Shown here in pieces: positions 52,852-61,432 of a stretch of 64,000 bases of DNA (position 1 is its first letter; every line of letters begins with the position of its first letter). A program made the translations under genes and the position numbers. Below the pieces are notes generated by a model. It was given only the letters and a program-made list of their open reading frames with translations, was not told the origin of the DNA and ran no database searches. The DNA lies in the NCBI GenBank assembly GCA_029210815.1, contig JARGGB010000006.1, positions 1 through 64,000 of the forward strand, given 5' to 3'. Source of the DNA: Candidatus Brevefilum sp. GTDB lineage: Bacteria; Chloroflexota; Anaerolineae; Anaerolineales; Anaerolineaceae.

Positions 52852-53826
52852 TTATGGTGTTTGGTTTTGATAAATGATCGCCAAAGATGGGTCAATTAAT
52901 TCTGCTAATTTCTCCCAGGTTTGTTCATCCTTTTGTTTTTGCCAGTTTTCTATAAAGGCATGATACCCTTGTTGTCGAGCGAGTTTCCGATCCTCAATTA
53001 AATGATGAATCCCGGGGAGCAATTTTCTTACTCGCCTGGCATGGCCAAAATACCCTTGCCTTCGATTTTGTTCCAGCGCGATAAATTCAGGCAGCCAGGC
53101 AACCCACACATCACAATCGTGAATTTCCCCCAGCTGATCCTGAATTTCTTTCATAATCTTAATAAATGGGAGCAGGCTTTGCTGGTAAAGAGGTGCAAAA
53201 ATTTCCATGGTGTACCGCAAATGCTTGCCAATGATGCGCATGGCGTGCAAAGGCTTTACGTTATTTGGAGCATAAATGGTTTCCTGGTAGCTGAGGAAAT
53301 CTTCCAGTCCTTTTTGGATTGATTCGGATGCCGCCAGGTATAAGTCGGGTGGATAAATTAAGCCCTGGTCTTCCACTGGCATTTTCAGAACGGTATGAAT
53401 TCTGTTGAGTGTCCCCTTTGCCTGCAAAATCTCAATGGCGGATTTGACATTTTCCTGCGCTTTTTTTCGATTATGTTTTAGTCTTAATAACAGGCGCTGG
53501 TATCCATATTTATATTCACGCGCCACATCTCCCATCAACAAGCCTTTGACAAGTTGAATTTGGACATCTAAATCCCTGGCTTGGCCTAAAGCCTTTGTGA
53601 TACCTTTAAATTCACGGCGCCAAATTTGAGCAGTGTCATCTGGCAAGTTCAAACGGAAAAGATTCAGCGCTGTCCTCAGCCTGCGGGAGGCAACTCGCAT
53701 TCGATGGACATATTCGATATCCTTCGCTTTTAATGCGCCATCAATTTCGCCTTCAAATTGATGGGACTGGTCAAGTATGTAAGCTGCGCCGAAACGATAG
53801 ATATCTATTTGACCTTTTGTTTCCAT
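52852..53826 (-). CDS. CHAD domain protein
   Basis: A 324-residue all-helical protein with the conserved His domain. HRMRVASRRLRTALNLFR (about 40-57), LGQARDLDVQIQL and HAMRIIGKHLRYTMEIF with LGEIHDCDVW in the second half are the two conserved His/Arg-rich repeats. CHAD proteins bind polyphosphate granules; the location next to phoU/pstB/phoB fits phosphate storage. It has no attached CYTH domain. GAGAAAATACG precedes the ATG without a strong Shine-Dalgarno site. Confidence 0.9.
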   Translation of the reverse strand: METKGQIDIYRFGAAYILDQSHQFEGEIDGALKAKDIEYVHRMRVASRRLRTALNLFRLNLPDDTAQIWRREFKGITKALGQARDLDVQIQLVKGLLMGDVAREYKYGYQRLLLRLKHNRKKAQENVKSAIEILQAKGTLNRIHTVLKMPVEDQGLIYPPDLYLAASESIQKGLEDFLSYQETIYAPNNVKPLHAMRIIGKHLRYTMEIFAPLYQQSLLPFIKIMKEIQDQLGEIHDCDVWVAWLPEFIALEQNRRQGYFGHARRVRKLLPGIHHLIEDRKLARQQGYHAFIENWQKQKDEQTWEKLAELIDPSLAIIYQNQTP

Positions 53827-53879
53827 CGTATTTTCTCAAGTTCGGGTATAGAGGACATGCTTACACGGCACCTTGAATT

Positions 53880-53903
53880 AAAAAACCGGCATTAAAATAG
53901 CCG
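53880..53903 (-). terminator. Terminator after phoU
   Basis: CCGGC (53885-53889) and GCCGG (53899-53903) form a short GC stem; on the minus strand it is followed by TTTTTAATTC. Confidence 0.6.
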
Positions 53904-53937
53904 GCCTGGTTGGATTGGATATTCAAGAAAGACTTGT

Positions 53938-54627
53938 TTAAATTTCATCCTCTTCTGCCCATTCATCATCCGAGATATCAATCTCTAATAATTCGCCTGT
54001 GGCAATAAAGATGGTTCGTTCACAGATATTGGTGACGCGATCCGCCATGCGTTCAATGTTGTGGACCACCCACATAATGTAGCTGGAATGATCAATGATT
54101 TCCGGGTTAGCGATCATGGCGTTGACGTTCTTGTGATAGACCTGGTTGTAAAGATCGTCGACCAGGTCGTCTTCTTTTGGTATGCGGTATGCCATGTTGA
54201 CATCTTCGTTGATGAAAGCGCTGAGGGCACGGTGAAGCATGCTGACTGCCAGGTCTCCCATGCGGGTGATTTCCCGGATCGGTATCGGCGTTTCATCATC
54301 ACTGATTCGGACGGCAATTTTTGCAATCCCTTTGGCGTAATCGCCCATCCGTTCCAGTTCCGTGATCACTTCAAGAATTGCAGCTAGCAAGCGCAAGTCA
54401 TGGGCAATGGGTTGTTGAGTTGCAAACAGGATCAAGACACGGTTCTCTATGGCATATCTTTTTTCGTTGATCCGTTCATCATCGAGGTATACCAGTCGTG
54501 CTGCTTTTTTATCCCTATGCTTGAGTGTGTCAATTGCATTCAGCATGGCTTGTTCCACCATGCTTCCAAGCAGTAGGACTTCATCCTGTAAGTGCTGTAT
54601 TTCTCGATCTAATGTTTGACGAGGCAT
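53938..54627 (-). CDS. phoU: Phosphate signalling protein PhoU
   Basis: A 229-residue PhoU with two three-helix repeats: LLGSMVEQAMLNAIDTL in the first and MLHRALSAFINEDVNMAYRI in the second; NIERMADRVTNICERTIFI near the C-terminus carries the metal-binding E/D pattern, as does ELERMGDYAKGIAKIA. PhoU relays the state of the Pst transporter to PhoR and dampens phosphate uptake. GAGGAG lies 6 nt before the ATG. It follows pstB by 48 nt. Confidence 0.95.
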   Translation of the reverse strand: MPRQTLDREIQHLQDEVLLLGSMVEQAMLNAIDTLKHRDKKAARLVYLDDERINEKRYAIENRVLILFATQQPIAHDLRLLAAILEVITELERMGDYAKGIAKIAVRISDDETPIPIREITRMGDLAVSMLHRALSAFINEDVNMAYRIPKEDDLVDDLYNQVYHKNVNAMIANPEIIDHSSYIMWVVHNIERMADRVTNICERTIFIATGELLEIDISDDEWAEEDEI

Positions 54628-54675
54628 GATTTTCTCCTCAAGGGCTGCCTGCAGGCATCTTTATTGTATAACATT

Positions 54676-55566
54676 CTATCCAAAGCGACCAGTGACGTAT
54701 TGTTCCGTTTGTTCGTTTTGAGGATTTGTAAAAATTTGTTCGGTTGCCCCAAATTCTACCAACCAACCAGCCCGATCTTCATCGATCATCAAGAATGCTG
54801 TGAAGTCAGACACCCGTGCAGCTTGCTGCATGTTATGGGTTACGATCACAATGGTGTAGTCCTCTTTAAGGCTTTCCATCAATTCCTCAATCTTCAATGT
54901 TGAGATTGGGTCAAGGGCAGAAGCCGGTTCGTCCATTAAGATCACCGCTGGTTCAACAGCGATTGCCCGGGCAATGCATAAGCGCTGCTGCTGACCTCCC
55001 GAAAGCGCCAACCCGGATTGCTGAAGTTTATCCTTGACGTCGTCCCAAAGCGCGGACTTGCGCAAACTTCCTTCTACGATCTCCTCCAGGATATTCTTTT
55101 TATGAATGCCATATAAGCGTGGTCCATAGGCAACATTATCAAATATGCTCATTGGAAAGGGATTGGGCCGCTGGAAGACCATACCAACCCGTTGACGGAT
55201 GTCCACCACGTCCACACCGGGCTCGTAAATATTTTTACCGTTCAACAGCACCTGGCCTGTAACCCGGGAGCCATTGACGAGGTCATTCATCCGGTTGAAT
55301 GATCGCAGTAAAGTTGATTTTCCGCAGCCAGAAGGACCGATCAATGCTGAGATTTTGTTTTCCGGGATCTCAATTGAGATATCTTTGAGGGCTCGAAATT
55401 TGCCGTAATAAACGGATAGATCAATGGCAGCCATTTTGACAGGTAAGGATTCAAAGCTGGGTGTCCCCGCACTTTCACCAATATGAATCCTCGATTCAAT
55501 CTTCTTCTCTGTTGGTGCTATTGGGGGATGGGTAGATATTGTTTCCTGCTGATTGGTTAAATTCAT
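54676..55566 (-). CDS. pstB: Phosphate ABC transporter ATP-binding protein PstB
   Basis: A 296-residue ATPase of the high-affinity phosphate importer. Walker [11 protein letters not shown]-loop [16 protein letters not shown], signature [15 protein letters not shown], Walker [14 protein letters not shown] and H-loop VIVTHNM are all present. About 45 extra residues precede the family core ([13 protein letters not shown]); an internal ATG at 55434 could therefore be the true start. No pstS, pstC or pstA lies in this window. A Pho-box-like triplet lies 120 nt upstream. Confidence 0.93.
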   Translation of the reverse strand: MNLTNQQETISTHPPIAPTEKKIESRIHIGESAGTPSFESLPVKMAAIDLSVYYGKFRALKDISIEIPENKISALIGPSGCGKSTLLRSFNRMNDLVNGSRVTGQVLLNGKNIYEPGVDVVDIRQRVGMVFQRPNPFPMSIFDNVAYGPRLYGIHKKNILEEIVEGSLRKSALWDDVKDKLQQSGLALSGGQQQRLCIARAIAVEPAVILMDEPASALDPISTLKIEELMESLKEDYTIVIVTHNMQQAARVSDFTAFLMIDEDRAGWLVEFGATEQIFTNPQNEQTEQYVTGRFG

Positions 55567-55684
55567 TAATTTCAAGGCTTGTTTATTTCTGGTTAATTAG
55601 CTTTCATGGATAGAGACTAAACAATGCGGCTCAATTAATCTTAACATTTTTATTTCAAAAATAGGCATTGATTCAGTTAAAAAT

Positions 55685-55712
55685 GGATGAAAACCGGTAA
55701 ATAATGGGTTAA
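55685..55712 (-). promoter_or_regulatory. Pho-box-like triplet upstream of pstB
   Basis: Read on the minus strand, TTAACC (55712-55707), TTTACC (55701-55696) and TCATCC (55690-55685) are exactly 11 bp apart, as in PhoB/PhoP boxes of Bacillus and cyanobacteria. It starts 3 nt beyond the phoR stop and is followed by possible -10 TATTTT (55663-55658). The regulator PhoB is encoded just upstream. Binding is inferred. Confidence 0.5.
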
Positions 55713-55714
55713 CA

Positions 55715-57439
55715 TCATGCGATTGGCAGTGAAAAATAGAATGTACTCCCGACGCCCTCTTCGCTTTCAGCCCAAATATATCCGCCATGGGATTCAATCA
55801 TATGCCTGGATATGGATAATCCCAGGCCGGTGCCGCCGCCCGCACGGGCTCGATCAGCTTTATAAAAACGTTCAAAAATTCTACCGAGGTCTTTTCTTGC
55901 AATCCCGACACCAGAGTCTTTGACAAAGAACACAATTTGTTCACCATCCTGGTAGGCATTGAGGGAGATCTCCCCATCCGGAGGTGTGAATTTGATGGCA
56001 TTATGAACCAGGTTGATCAGCACCTGGGTAATGCGATTGGGGTCCGCAAAAACGGCCGGCAGGTCTGGTTGGCAGTTCAATGTGAGTTTCAGGCCAGCGC
56101 GTTCTGCCTGTAATGCCATTCGCTCATAAGCCGGCTGCAGTAGTTCACAGGGTTGAACACGATGGAATGACAGGGGTACTTTGCCCGATTCAATTTTTGA
56201 CAATTCAAGCAGTTCGTTGACCAGTTGAGTCAGGTTATCGATTTCTGTTTCCATGCGTAAGATGAAACGTCGTGCAGCAGGCGGATCATCAAGTGCGCCT
56301 TCCTGGAGTGTCTCCGCCAATGCTTTCAGACTGGCAAGGGGTGTCCGCAGTTCGTGGGAAACATTGCTGATGAAATCACGCCGCACGGTCTCAAGGCGTC
56401 TCAATTGGGTCAGATCCTGGATGAGGAGCAAGGTGCTGCCAGGTAGAAGTGCTTTCAACGGGATGCCAACCACTTGCAGGAACATATGGTTGGGTCCAAT
56501 CTCGAGCATGGTGCTCTGTCGATCGCCATCTTTAGCAATGCGCCAAAGCTCTACCAGCTGATGATATCGCAGGACTTCTACAATAGAGCGTTCCAGGTCC
56601 TTATTTTGATTGATCTGAAAGATTCGTTCAGCAGCAGGATTGAGCAATTTGACCCTGCCTTCAGAATCTGTGATGATCACCCCGTCTGTCATCTGGTTGA
56701 GAACTGCTGAGAGCATGCCTCTTTCACTGGTGAGGGTTTCAATTTGTTTGCCAAGGTTTTGCGTGATATCCTGCAGCGCCTGGCTCAAATCTTTCAGCTC
56801 CCCGGCTTTTTCCGGGAAATCAAGACCCGAAAAATGACCGAAGCTCATTTCTTGTGCTGCAATTGTCAACTTCTCCGCAGGAAGCTGCTGCCGATCTTTA
56901 ACAATGAGACCCACGACGATCATGGCTGTTAAACCAATCAGCAGGATGCTGATTGTATATCTAAAAATGGCTGCGGTGCTGTCACTGAATAAATCTGCTG
57001 GGCTTTGCAGTTGGAGAACGGCAACATTATTAGATTCTGCATCCTGGATGACTTTTGTAAAAACGGCAGTGTTTTCATCCAACACAAATGACTGTTCCTC
57101 TGATATTGCTGAGGTCAGCCCGGGCATGGTTGAAGTGTCCTCACCTGAGGTTGATGAGGCAATCAGGCTCCCATCCAAATCAAAGAAAGCGACCTGGATA
57201 TTCAAAGCCTCGGATAGCTGTTTGGCGTAAGCTTCAAGTTGGGGTGCTTGGAAGGGCGCATCATAATAGGGGCGTGTCTGAATTTCGACGAGCTGTGCAA
57301 AATTAGAGAGCTGGTCTTGCAAATATCGCGCGCGCCGGTCACGCAGATCAGCCGCGATTAAAAGGCTTAAGATCATAATCGTTAAAACGAAGACGATCAG
57401 GTAAGGCAGAAGGACCCGCCATCGAAGTTGACGACGCAT
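55715..57439 (-). CDS. phoR: PhoR-like sensor histidine kinase
   Basis: A 574-residue kinase. TM1 about 11-30, extracytoplasmic domain to about 165, TM2 about 167-187, HAMP-like segment, PAS domain (about 245-345; MTDGVIITDSEGRV), phospho-acceptor His362 in NVSHELRTPL, N-box LVHNAIKFTPP, and G-boxes ending GGTGLGLSIS. The start is ATG 57439, which overlaps nothing but lies 3 nt after the phoB stop. Position next to phoB, pstB and phoU supports a phosphate-sensing role over WalK. Confidence 0.9.
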   Translation of the reverse strand: MRRQLRWRVLLPYLIVFVLTIMILSLLIAADLRDRRARYLQDQLSNFAQLVEIQTRPYYDAPFQAPQLEAYAKQLSEALNIQVAFFDLDGSLIASSTSGEDTSTMPGLTSAISEEQSFVLDENTAVFTKVIQDAESNNVAVLQLQSPADLFSDSTAAIFRYTISILLIGLTAMIVVGLIVKDRQQLPAEKLTIAAQEMSFGHFSGLDFPEKAGELKDLSQALQDITQNLGKQIETLTSERGMLSAVLNQMTDGVIITDSEGRVKLLNPAAERIFQINQNKDLERSIVEVLRYHQLVELWRIAKDGDRQSTMLEIGPNHMFLQVVGIPLKALLPGSTLLLIQDLTQLRRLETVRRDFISNVSHELRTPLASLKALAETLQEGALDDPPAARRFILRMETEIDNLTQLVNELLELSKIESGKVPLSFHRVQPCELLQPAYERMALQAERAGLKLTLNCQPDLPAVFADPNRITQVLINLVHNAIKFTPPDGEISLNAYQDGEQIVFFVKDSGVGIARKDLGRIFERFYKADRARAGGGTGLGLSISRHMIESHGGYIWAESEEGVGSTFYFSLPIA

Positions 57440-57442
57440 CAA

Positions 57443-58159
57443 CTACCCTTCAAAACGATAGCCGGCACCCCGAACGGTAATGATGCGACGCGGATTAGCG
57501 GGGTCCCGTTCAATCTTTTCTCTCAGCCAGCGTACGTGAACGTCAACCGTGCGGCTGTCCCCGATAAAATCCCATCCCCAAACACGCTCAAGGATCATCT
57601 CGCGTGAAAGCACCTGCCCCTGGTGTTGGGCAAAGAAGGTCAGTAATTCATATTCTTTTGGCTTGAATGGGACGACTTTCTCATCCACAAGGATTTCACG
57701 GCGGGTCATATCAATCCGCAAATTATCAAAATCTAAAATTTCAGATTTACGCTTGCCGTCCTGCGCTTCCTGCTGATCGATCTCTTCCCGGATCAATCGC
57801 ACCCGGCGGAGCATCGCTTTGACGCGGGCGATGAGTTCACGCATGCTAAAAGGTTTTGAGAGATAATCATCCGCACCGACTTCCAGGCCGACCACGCGGT
57901 CAATTTCGTCATCCCTGGCAGTCAGCATTAGCACCGGGGTTGCCATCTCCTTGCGTAATATTCGGCAAACCTCAAAGCCGTCAATACCTGGCAGCATTAC
58001 ATCCAGGATGATCAGGTTAGGTTTTTGTTCACGTGCCATTTCGAGGGCTTCATTGCCATCCCCCGTTGTCAGGACATCATAACCTTGTTTCTTGAGGTTA
58101 TAAGCCAGTGTTTCCTGAAGGGAAATCTCGTCATCAACAACTAAAATTTTATCAACCAT
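57443..58159 (-). CDS. phoB: PhoB-like response regulator
   Basis: A 238-residue regulator with receiver acidic residues Asp9-Asp10, phosphoacceptor Asp53 in [18 protein letters not shown] and Lys in [11 protein letters not shown]; the C-terminal winged helix contains [30 protein letters not shown] and [16 protein letters not shown] strong AAGGAGG lies inside the end of the upstream glycosyltransferase gene, and the two overlap by 8 nt. Target genes likely include pstB via the triplet at 55685. Confidence 0.92.
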   Translation of the reverse strand: MVDKILVVDDEISLQETLAYNLKKQGYDVLTTGDGNEALEMAREQKPNLIILDVMLPGIDGFEVCRILRKEMATPVLMLTARDDEIDRVVGLEVGADDYLSKPFSMRELIARVKAMLRRVRLIREEIDQQEAQDGKRKSEILDFDNLRIDMTRREILVDEKVVPFKPKEYELLTFFAQHQGQVLSREMILERVWGWDFIGDSRTVDVHVRWLREKIERDPANPRRIITVRGAGYRFEG

Positions 58160-59366
58160 AAATCCTCCTTACAGATTCCAGCAGCGCGGTAAATTTATCC
58201 GCCAGTTCTTTGCGTGAAAATTGATTCTCAATGATCTTCCTGCCGTTTTCACCTAATCTCTGGCATCTTGTTGGGTCGGATGCCAGTTCATAAATTGCAT
58301 CAGAGAGGGCTTTTGGATCTCCGGGGGGAACTGCTATCCCGGCATTGCCTGCTTCAATCACCTCTCGAATGACACCGTCAATTGCTAAAATCACCGCTCT
58401 ACCAGCTGCCATGTAGTCGAAGACTTTGTTAGGGTAGGTCGTTTTATACATCTCAATCGGTTTTAATATTGCCAGGCAGGCATCTGATGCGGCAAGCGCT
58501 TCTTTCATCTCAAGCTTTGGCACTGGCGGAAGGAACAGGATGTTGTCCAATCCTTTTTCGACTGCCAGGGATTGCAGTCGAGTTTTTTCCTTGCCTGATC
58601 CCAGCATGAGTATCTGGATATCGTCGCGGCTTTTAAGGTGCGCTGCTGCTTCCAGTACCACATCCAGGTCGTTTGACAGCCCATGTGCGCCTGCGTATAA
58701 AACAATAAATTTTTCACCCAGCTTATGTTCTTCTCGGAAAGCCAGACCATCTGATTGGGGATCGAACATATCAGGGTCAGCACCGTTGGGTATCAGTGAA
58801 ACCTTTTCTGCGCCTCTGGCTCTAACATGGTCAATAAACCCGGGTGAGTTGACCATCACATGATCAGCGTGTTTGTAAAGGAACTTTTCCAGCCATTCTG
58901 ACAGCCGGATCAGGAATTTGTTTTTCAATACGCCAACAGCAACGGCAAAGGCAGGCCAAAGGTCGCGCACCTCAAGTAAAAAGGGTGTGCCCTTGAGTCG
59001 GGCAAGCAGCCATGCGGTCGGTCCCTGGAAAATAGGGGGTGTGGTGCCCCAGACGAGATCTACTTTTTTAACGAACAAGCCGTTGATGAAGGATGAAATC
59101 ATAAAGCTTAAGAAGCTGAACACCCGCCAGATAAAGGAGCGATGCAAGGCGGGAAGGGTAAAGCTCCTGATAATCGTCACACCCAAATCGTCAATTTGTA
59201 TGCGGCTTTTTTTCGATCCGCTTGTTCCGGTGAGGTAGCTGACCGGGCTGGCGATGATGGTCACCTGGTGTCCCTGTCGGGCGAGGTGTCGTGCCAGTTC
59301 ATGATGGCGGGTGCCGCCAGGTTCGTCCAAAGCCGCAAAGGCCTGGTGGATCAGTAGGATGTGCAT
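58152..59366 (-). CDS. Glycosyltransferase family 4
   Basis: A 404-residue GT-B enzyme. [19 protein letters not shown] in the N-terminal Rossmann fold and the C-terminal [21 protein letters not shown] and [20 protein letters not shown] with [13 protein letters not shown] are GT4 blocks. It transfers an activated sugar, probably to a growing polysaccharide or lipid-linked oligosaccharide. It resembles WbuB-like enzymes. A TAAAAT (59381-59376, minus) lies 9 nt before the ATG, and there is no Shine-Dalgarno site. Its 3' end overlaps phoB, linking a polysaccharide gene with the phosphate operon. Confidence 0.88.
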   Translation of the reverse strand: MHILLIHQAFAALDEPGGTRHHELARHLARQGHQVTIIASPVSYLTGTSGSKKSRIQIDDLGVTIIRSFTLPALHRSFIWRVFSFLSFMISSFINGLFVKKVDLVWGTTPPIFQGPTAWLLARLKGTPFLLEVRDLWPAFAVAVGVLKNKFLIRLSEWLEKFLYKHADHVMVNSPGFIDHVRARGAEKVSLIPNGADPDMFDPQSDGLAFREEHKLGEKFIVLYAGAHGLSNDLDVVLEAAAHLKSRDDIQILMLGSGKEKTRLQSLAVEKGLDNILFLPPVPKLEMKEALAASDACLAILKPIEMYKTTYPNKVFDYMAAGRAVILAIDGVIREVIEAGNAGIAVPPGDPKALSDAIYELASDPTRCQRLGENGRKIIENQFSRKELADKFTALLESVRRIYG

Positions 59367-59476
59367 ATTGTTAACATTTTACTCTATTCTAATCAAGCCG
59401 TGTGAGAAAGCCGGTCAGCACAAGGTCAGCCAGCATGTAACTTTAGGTTTGGAAGCGAAAATGGAGTTATTTTTAT

Positions 59477-61375
59477 TTATTCAAATCGGAAATCTGATTG
59501 GAACCTGATCGGCAAAATGCCTGAAATTTCAGCCTTTACCATTAATGCGGCTTGCTTGACCCCATAAGCATTGGACTGCCATCCCCAGTTTGGCTGTGCG
59601 TCAATTGTGCCAAGAAGCCGTTTGCCCGCTCTAAAAAGACAAATTTTGACAACGCCGTCAATTTGAAGGCAAAAGGAAAATTTGGAACCCTTGAGCTTTA
59701 ATTGGTTCCCGGCTTCTACTGACCATTCCCAATCTGGTAAAAGCCAGCTTAATTGGGCGGTGTGGATTTTGTCATCCGGTTCTTTTTCAGGCAGAAGTAG
59801 GTCTTCCACAAACCAGCCTTGATCACTTGTTTTCAATGTGCGTTGGTGACGGGCGCCAAGCTTGCAAAATCCGTCATGTTCCGCAGTCACCCTTATAATT
59901 TGCCCGAACTCGTCAATTTCGTGGGCGATGATTTCTGCCTGTGCCCAATCCAGCCAGAGGAATCGACCGACACGGGACATCTGGTCCTGACCGTCAAGGA
60001 CGAGGGTGTTGTGAACCCGGGTTGAAGCAAGGGCATTGTCCCAGGGCGGGGCGGCATTGTAGTGATAGGTGCCGGGATCTATGGCGATGTTCACCCCCTG
60101 CCACCAGAGATCGACATGAAGCTGATCTGCATGGGAAGGACGGTCTGTGAAATGTGCGGTGTGAATGAATGCACGCCCGTCTTTTTGGTCCAGCCGGAGC
60201 ATGTCAGGTGCCTGCGCTTGCTTCTGCTCGTTTGTACCTTCTGCCTGGATCTCAAACCAGTTTGCCATTTCAGCAAGGTCTGGCTGCTGATAAGCATCCG
60301 CATTCAGGAAGGCTTTGGCAGCGGCATCGACAACCGGACGGTAATCGTCATGGGCTAATTGTATCAAAGGGAAAATATAAGCGCTGTCGTTAGCGCCCAG
60401 GTTCGGCACCTGACCGGTGTCTGGGTCTGTCAATGCCCACAACCATTGCACAGCAGCTTTCAGACGGTCAGTGCTTGCAGCAGGCCAATCCCTTTTTGTA
60501 GTTCGCATTAGCTGGTCAAGGTACAAAGCCAGCTGGAGCATCAGCCGGTGGTAGTTTGTGCTGTGCTGGATGTAAGTACCGAATTCCGTGACCTGGTTTT
60601 GCAGCGCCCAGTTAAACCAGCGCCAACCCAGCTCTCGCCATTTTTCAGCCTGGGGATGCCCTGCAAAGTACAGTCCAGCCGTAAACAGCCCGGCAGCTTC
60701 TGAAAGCAGGTGATTATTATTTTGAGCACGGGCATATTCTAAAGTCGGTGGGATGCGCTGTGCGTGTTCAATGACAGCCTGCCAGAGCCGCCTGCGCTTC
60801 TCCGGCGTCGAGATTGGTGAATGAGCAAAAACGCGATCGCAAAAGACAAGCACCATCAAACGTATCGCGACCTCCTGGGCAGACTGCCACTGCCGTCCCA
60901 GGTTAGGGGGATGTGCTTCTAAAAATGTGAGGGTTTTCTCCCAAAAGTCCTGCGCATATTTTTCGTCTCGGCTAACAGCATAAGCTCTTGCCAAAGTGAT
61001 CGCCCATCCAAAACGCCCTGGCTCCCAGATAAATTTGATATCCTTTTCGGGTTGGATCTTTTCAAGCGCTGTCCAGTGTTTCTGAGATGCACCAGCGTGA
61101 AGGTCGAGAGGAACCTGGTGAACGCCAAACAGGCGGACTGTGCGCGCCCTTATCAGGTCTGCCTCCTCAAGCAGTTGATTGCGTTGAGATTCCGTCATTT
61201 CAGGAAAGCCATCGAAAGGCGGCAGGCTGGGTTCACCGGTGAAGACAGACATTTTGCTCGGCGTTCGCCTGCGGAAGTGTCCGGTTGCTAAACCCATCTT
61301 GTAAAGTGCGTAATACCATAGCTTGGGCAGCCCCAGTTCATCTACGGCTTTAATGGCTTTTGTCAAGGGATTCAT
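59477..61375 (-). CDS. Heparinase II/III family protein
   Basis: A 632-residue protein with an N-terminal (alpha/alpha) helical domain of about 350 residues (FIWEPGRFGWAITLARAYAVS; NNHLLSEAAGLFTAGLYF) and a C-terminal beta-sandwich from about 395 (HADQLHVDLWWQGVNIAIDPGTYHY), the arrangement of heparinase II/III-type lyases. Tyr/His residues in GTYHY and the NNNHLL motif would be catalytic in true lyases. In Chloroflexota such genes often sit in exopolysaccharide clusters, as here between a GT4 and a fused oxidoreductase; they may trim or modify the polymer rather than degrade foreign heparin. No signal peptide is seen. Confidence 0.83.
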   Translation of the reverse strand: MNPLTKAIKAVDELGLPKLWYYALYKMGLATGHFRRRTPSKMSVFTGEPSLPPFDGFPEMTESQRNQLLEEADLIRARTVRLFGVHQVPLDLHAGASQKHWTALEKIQPEKDIKFIWEPGRFGWAITLARAYAVSRDEKYAQDFWEKTLTFLEAHPPNLGRQWQSAQEVAIRLMVLVFCDRVFAHSPISTPEKRRRLWQAVIEHAQRIPPTLEYARAQNNNHLLSEAAGLFTAGLYFAGHPQAEKWRELGWRWFNWALQNQVTEFGTYIQHSTNYHRLMLQLALYLDQLMRTTKRDWPAASTDRLKAAVQWLWALTDPDTGQVPNLGANDSAYIFPLIQLAHDDYRPVVDAAAKAFLNADAYQQPDLAEMANWFEIQAEGTNEQKQAQAPDMLRLDQKDGRAFIHTAHFTDRPSHADQLHVDLWWQGVNIAIDPGTYHYNAAPPWDNALASTRVHNTLVLDGQDQMSRVGRFLWLDWAQAEIIAHEIDEFGQIIRVTAEHDGFCKLGARHQRTLKTSDQGWFVEDLLLPEKEPDDKIHTAQLSWLLPDWEWSVEAGNQLKLKGSKFSFCLQIDGVVKICLFRAGKRLLGTIDAQPNWGWQSNAYGVKQAALMVKAEISGILPIRFQSDFRFE

Positions 61376-61432
61376 TTGGTATATGGCTTTTTGTAAATGC
61401 TTGAATTAGAAGTGCATTTGACGCCGAAAAAA

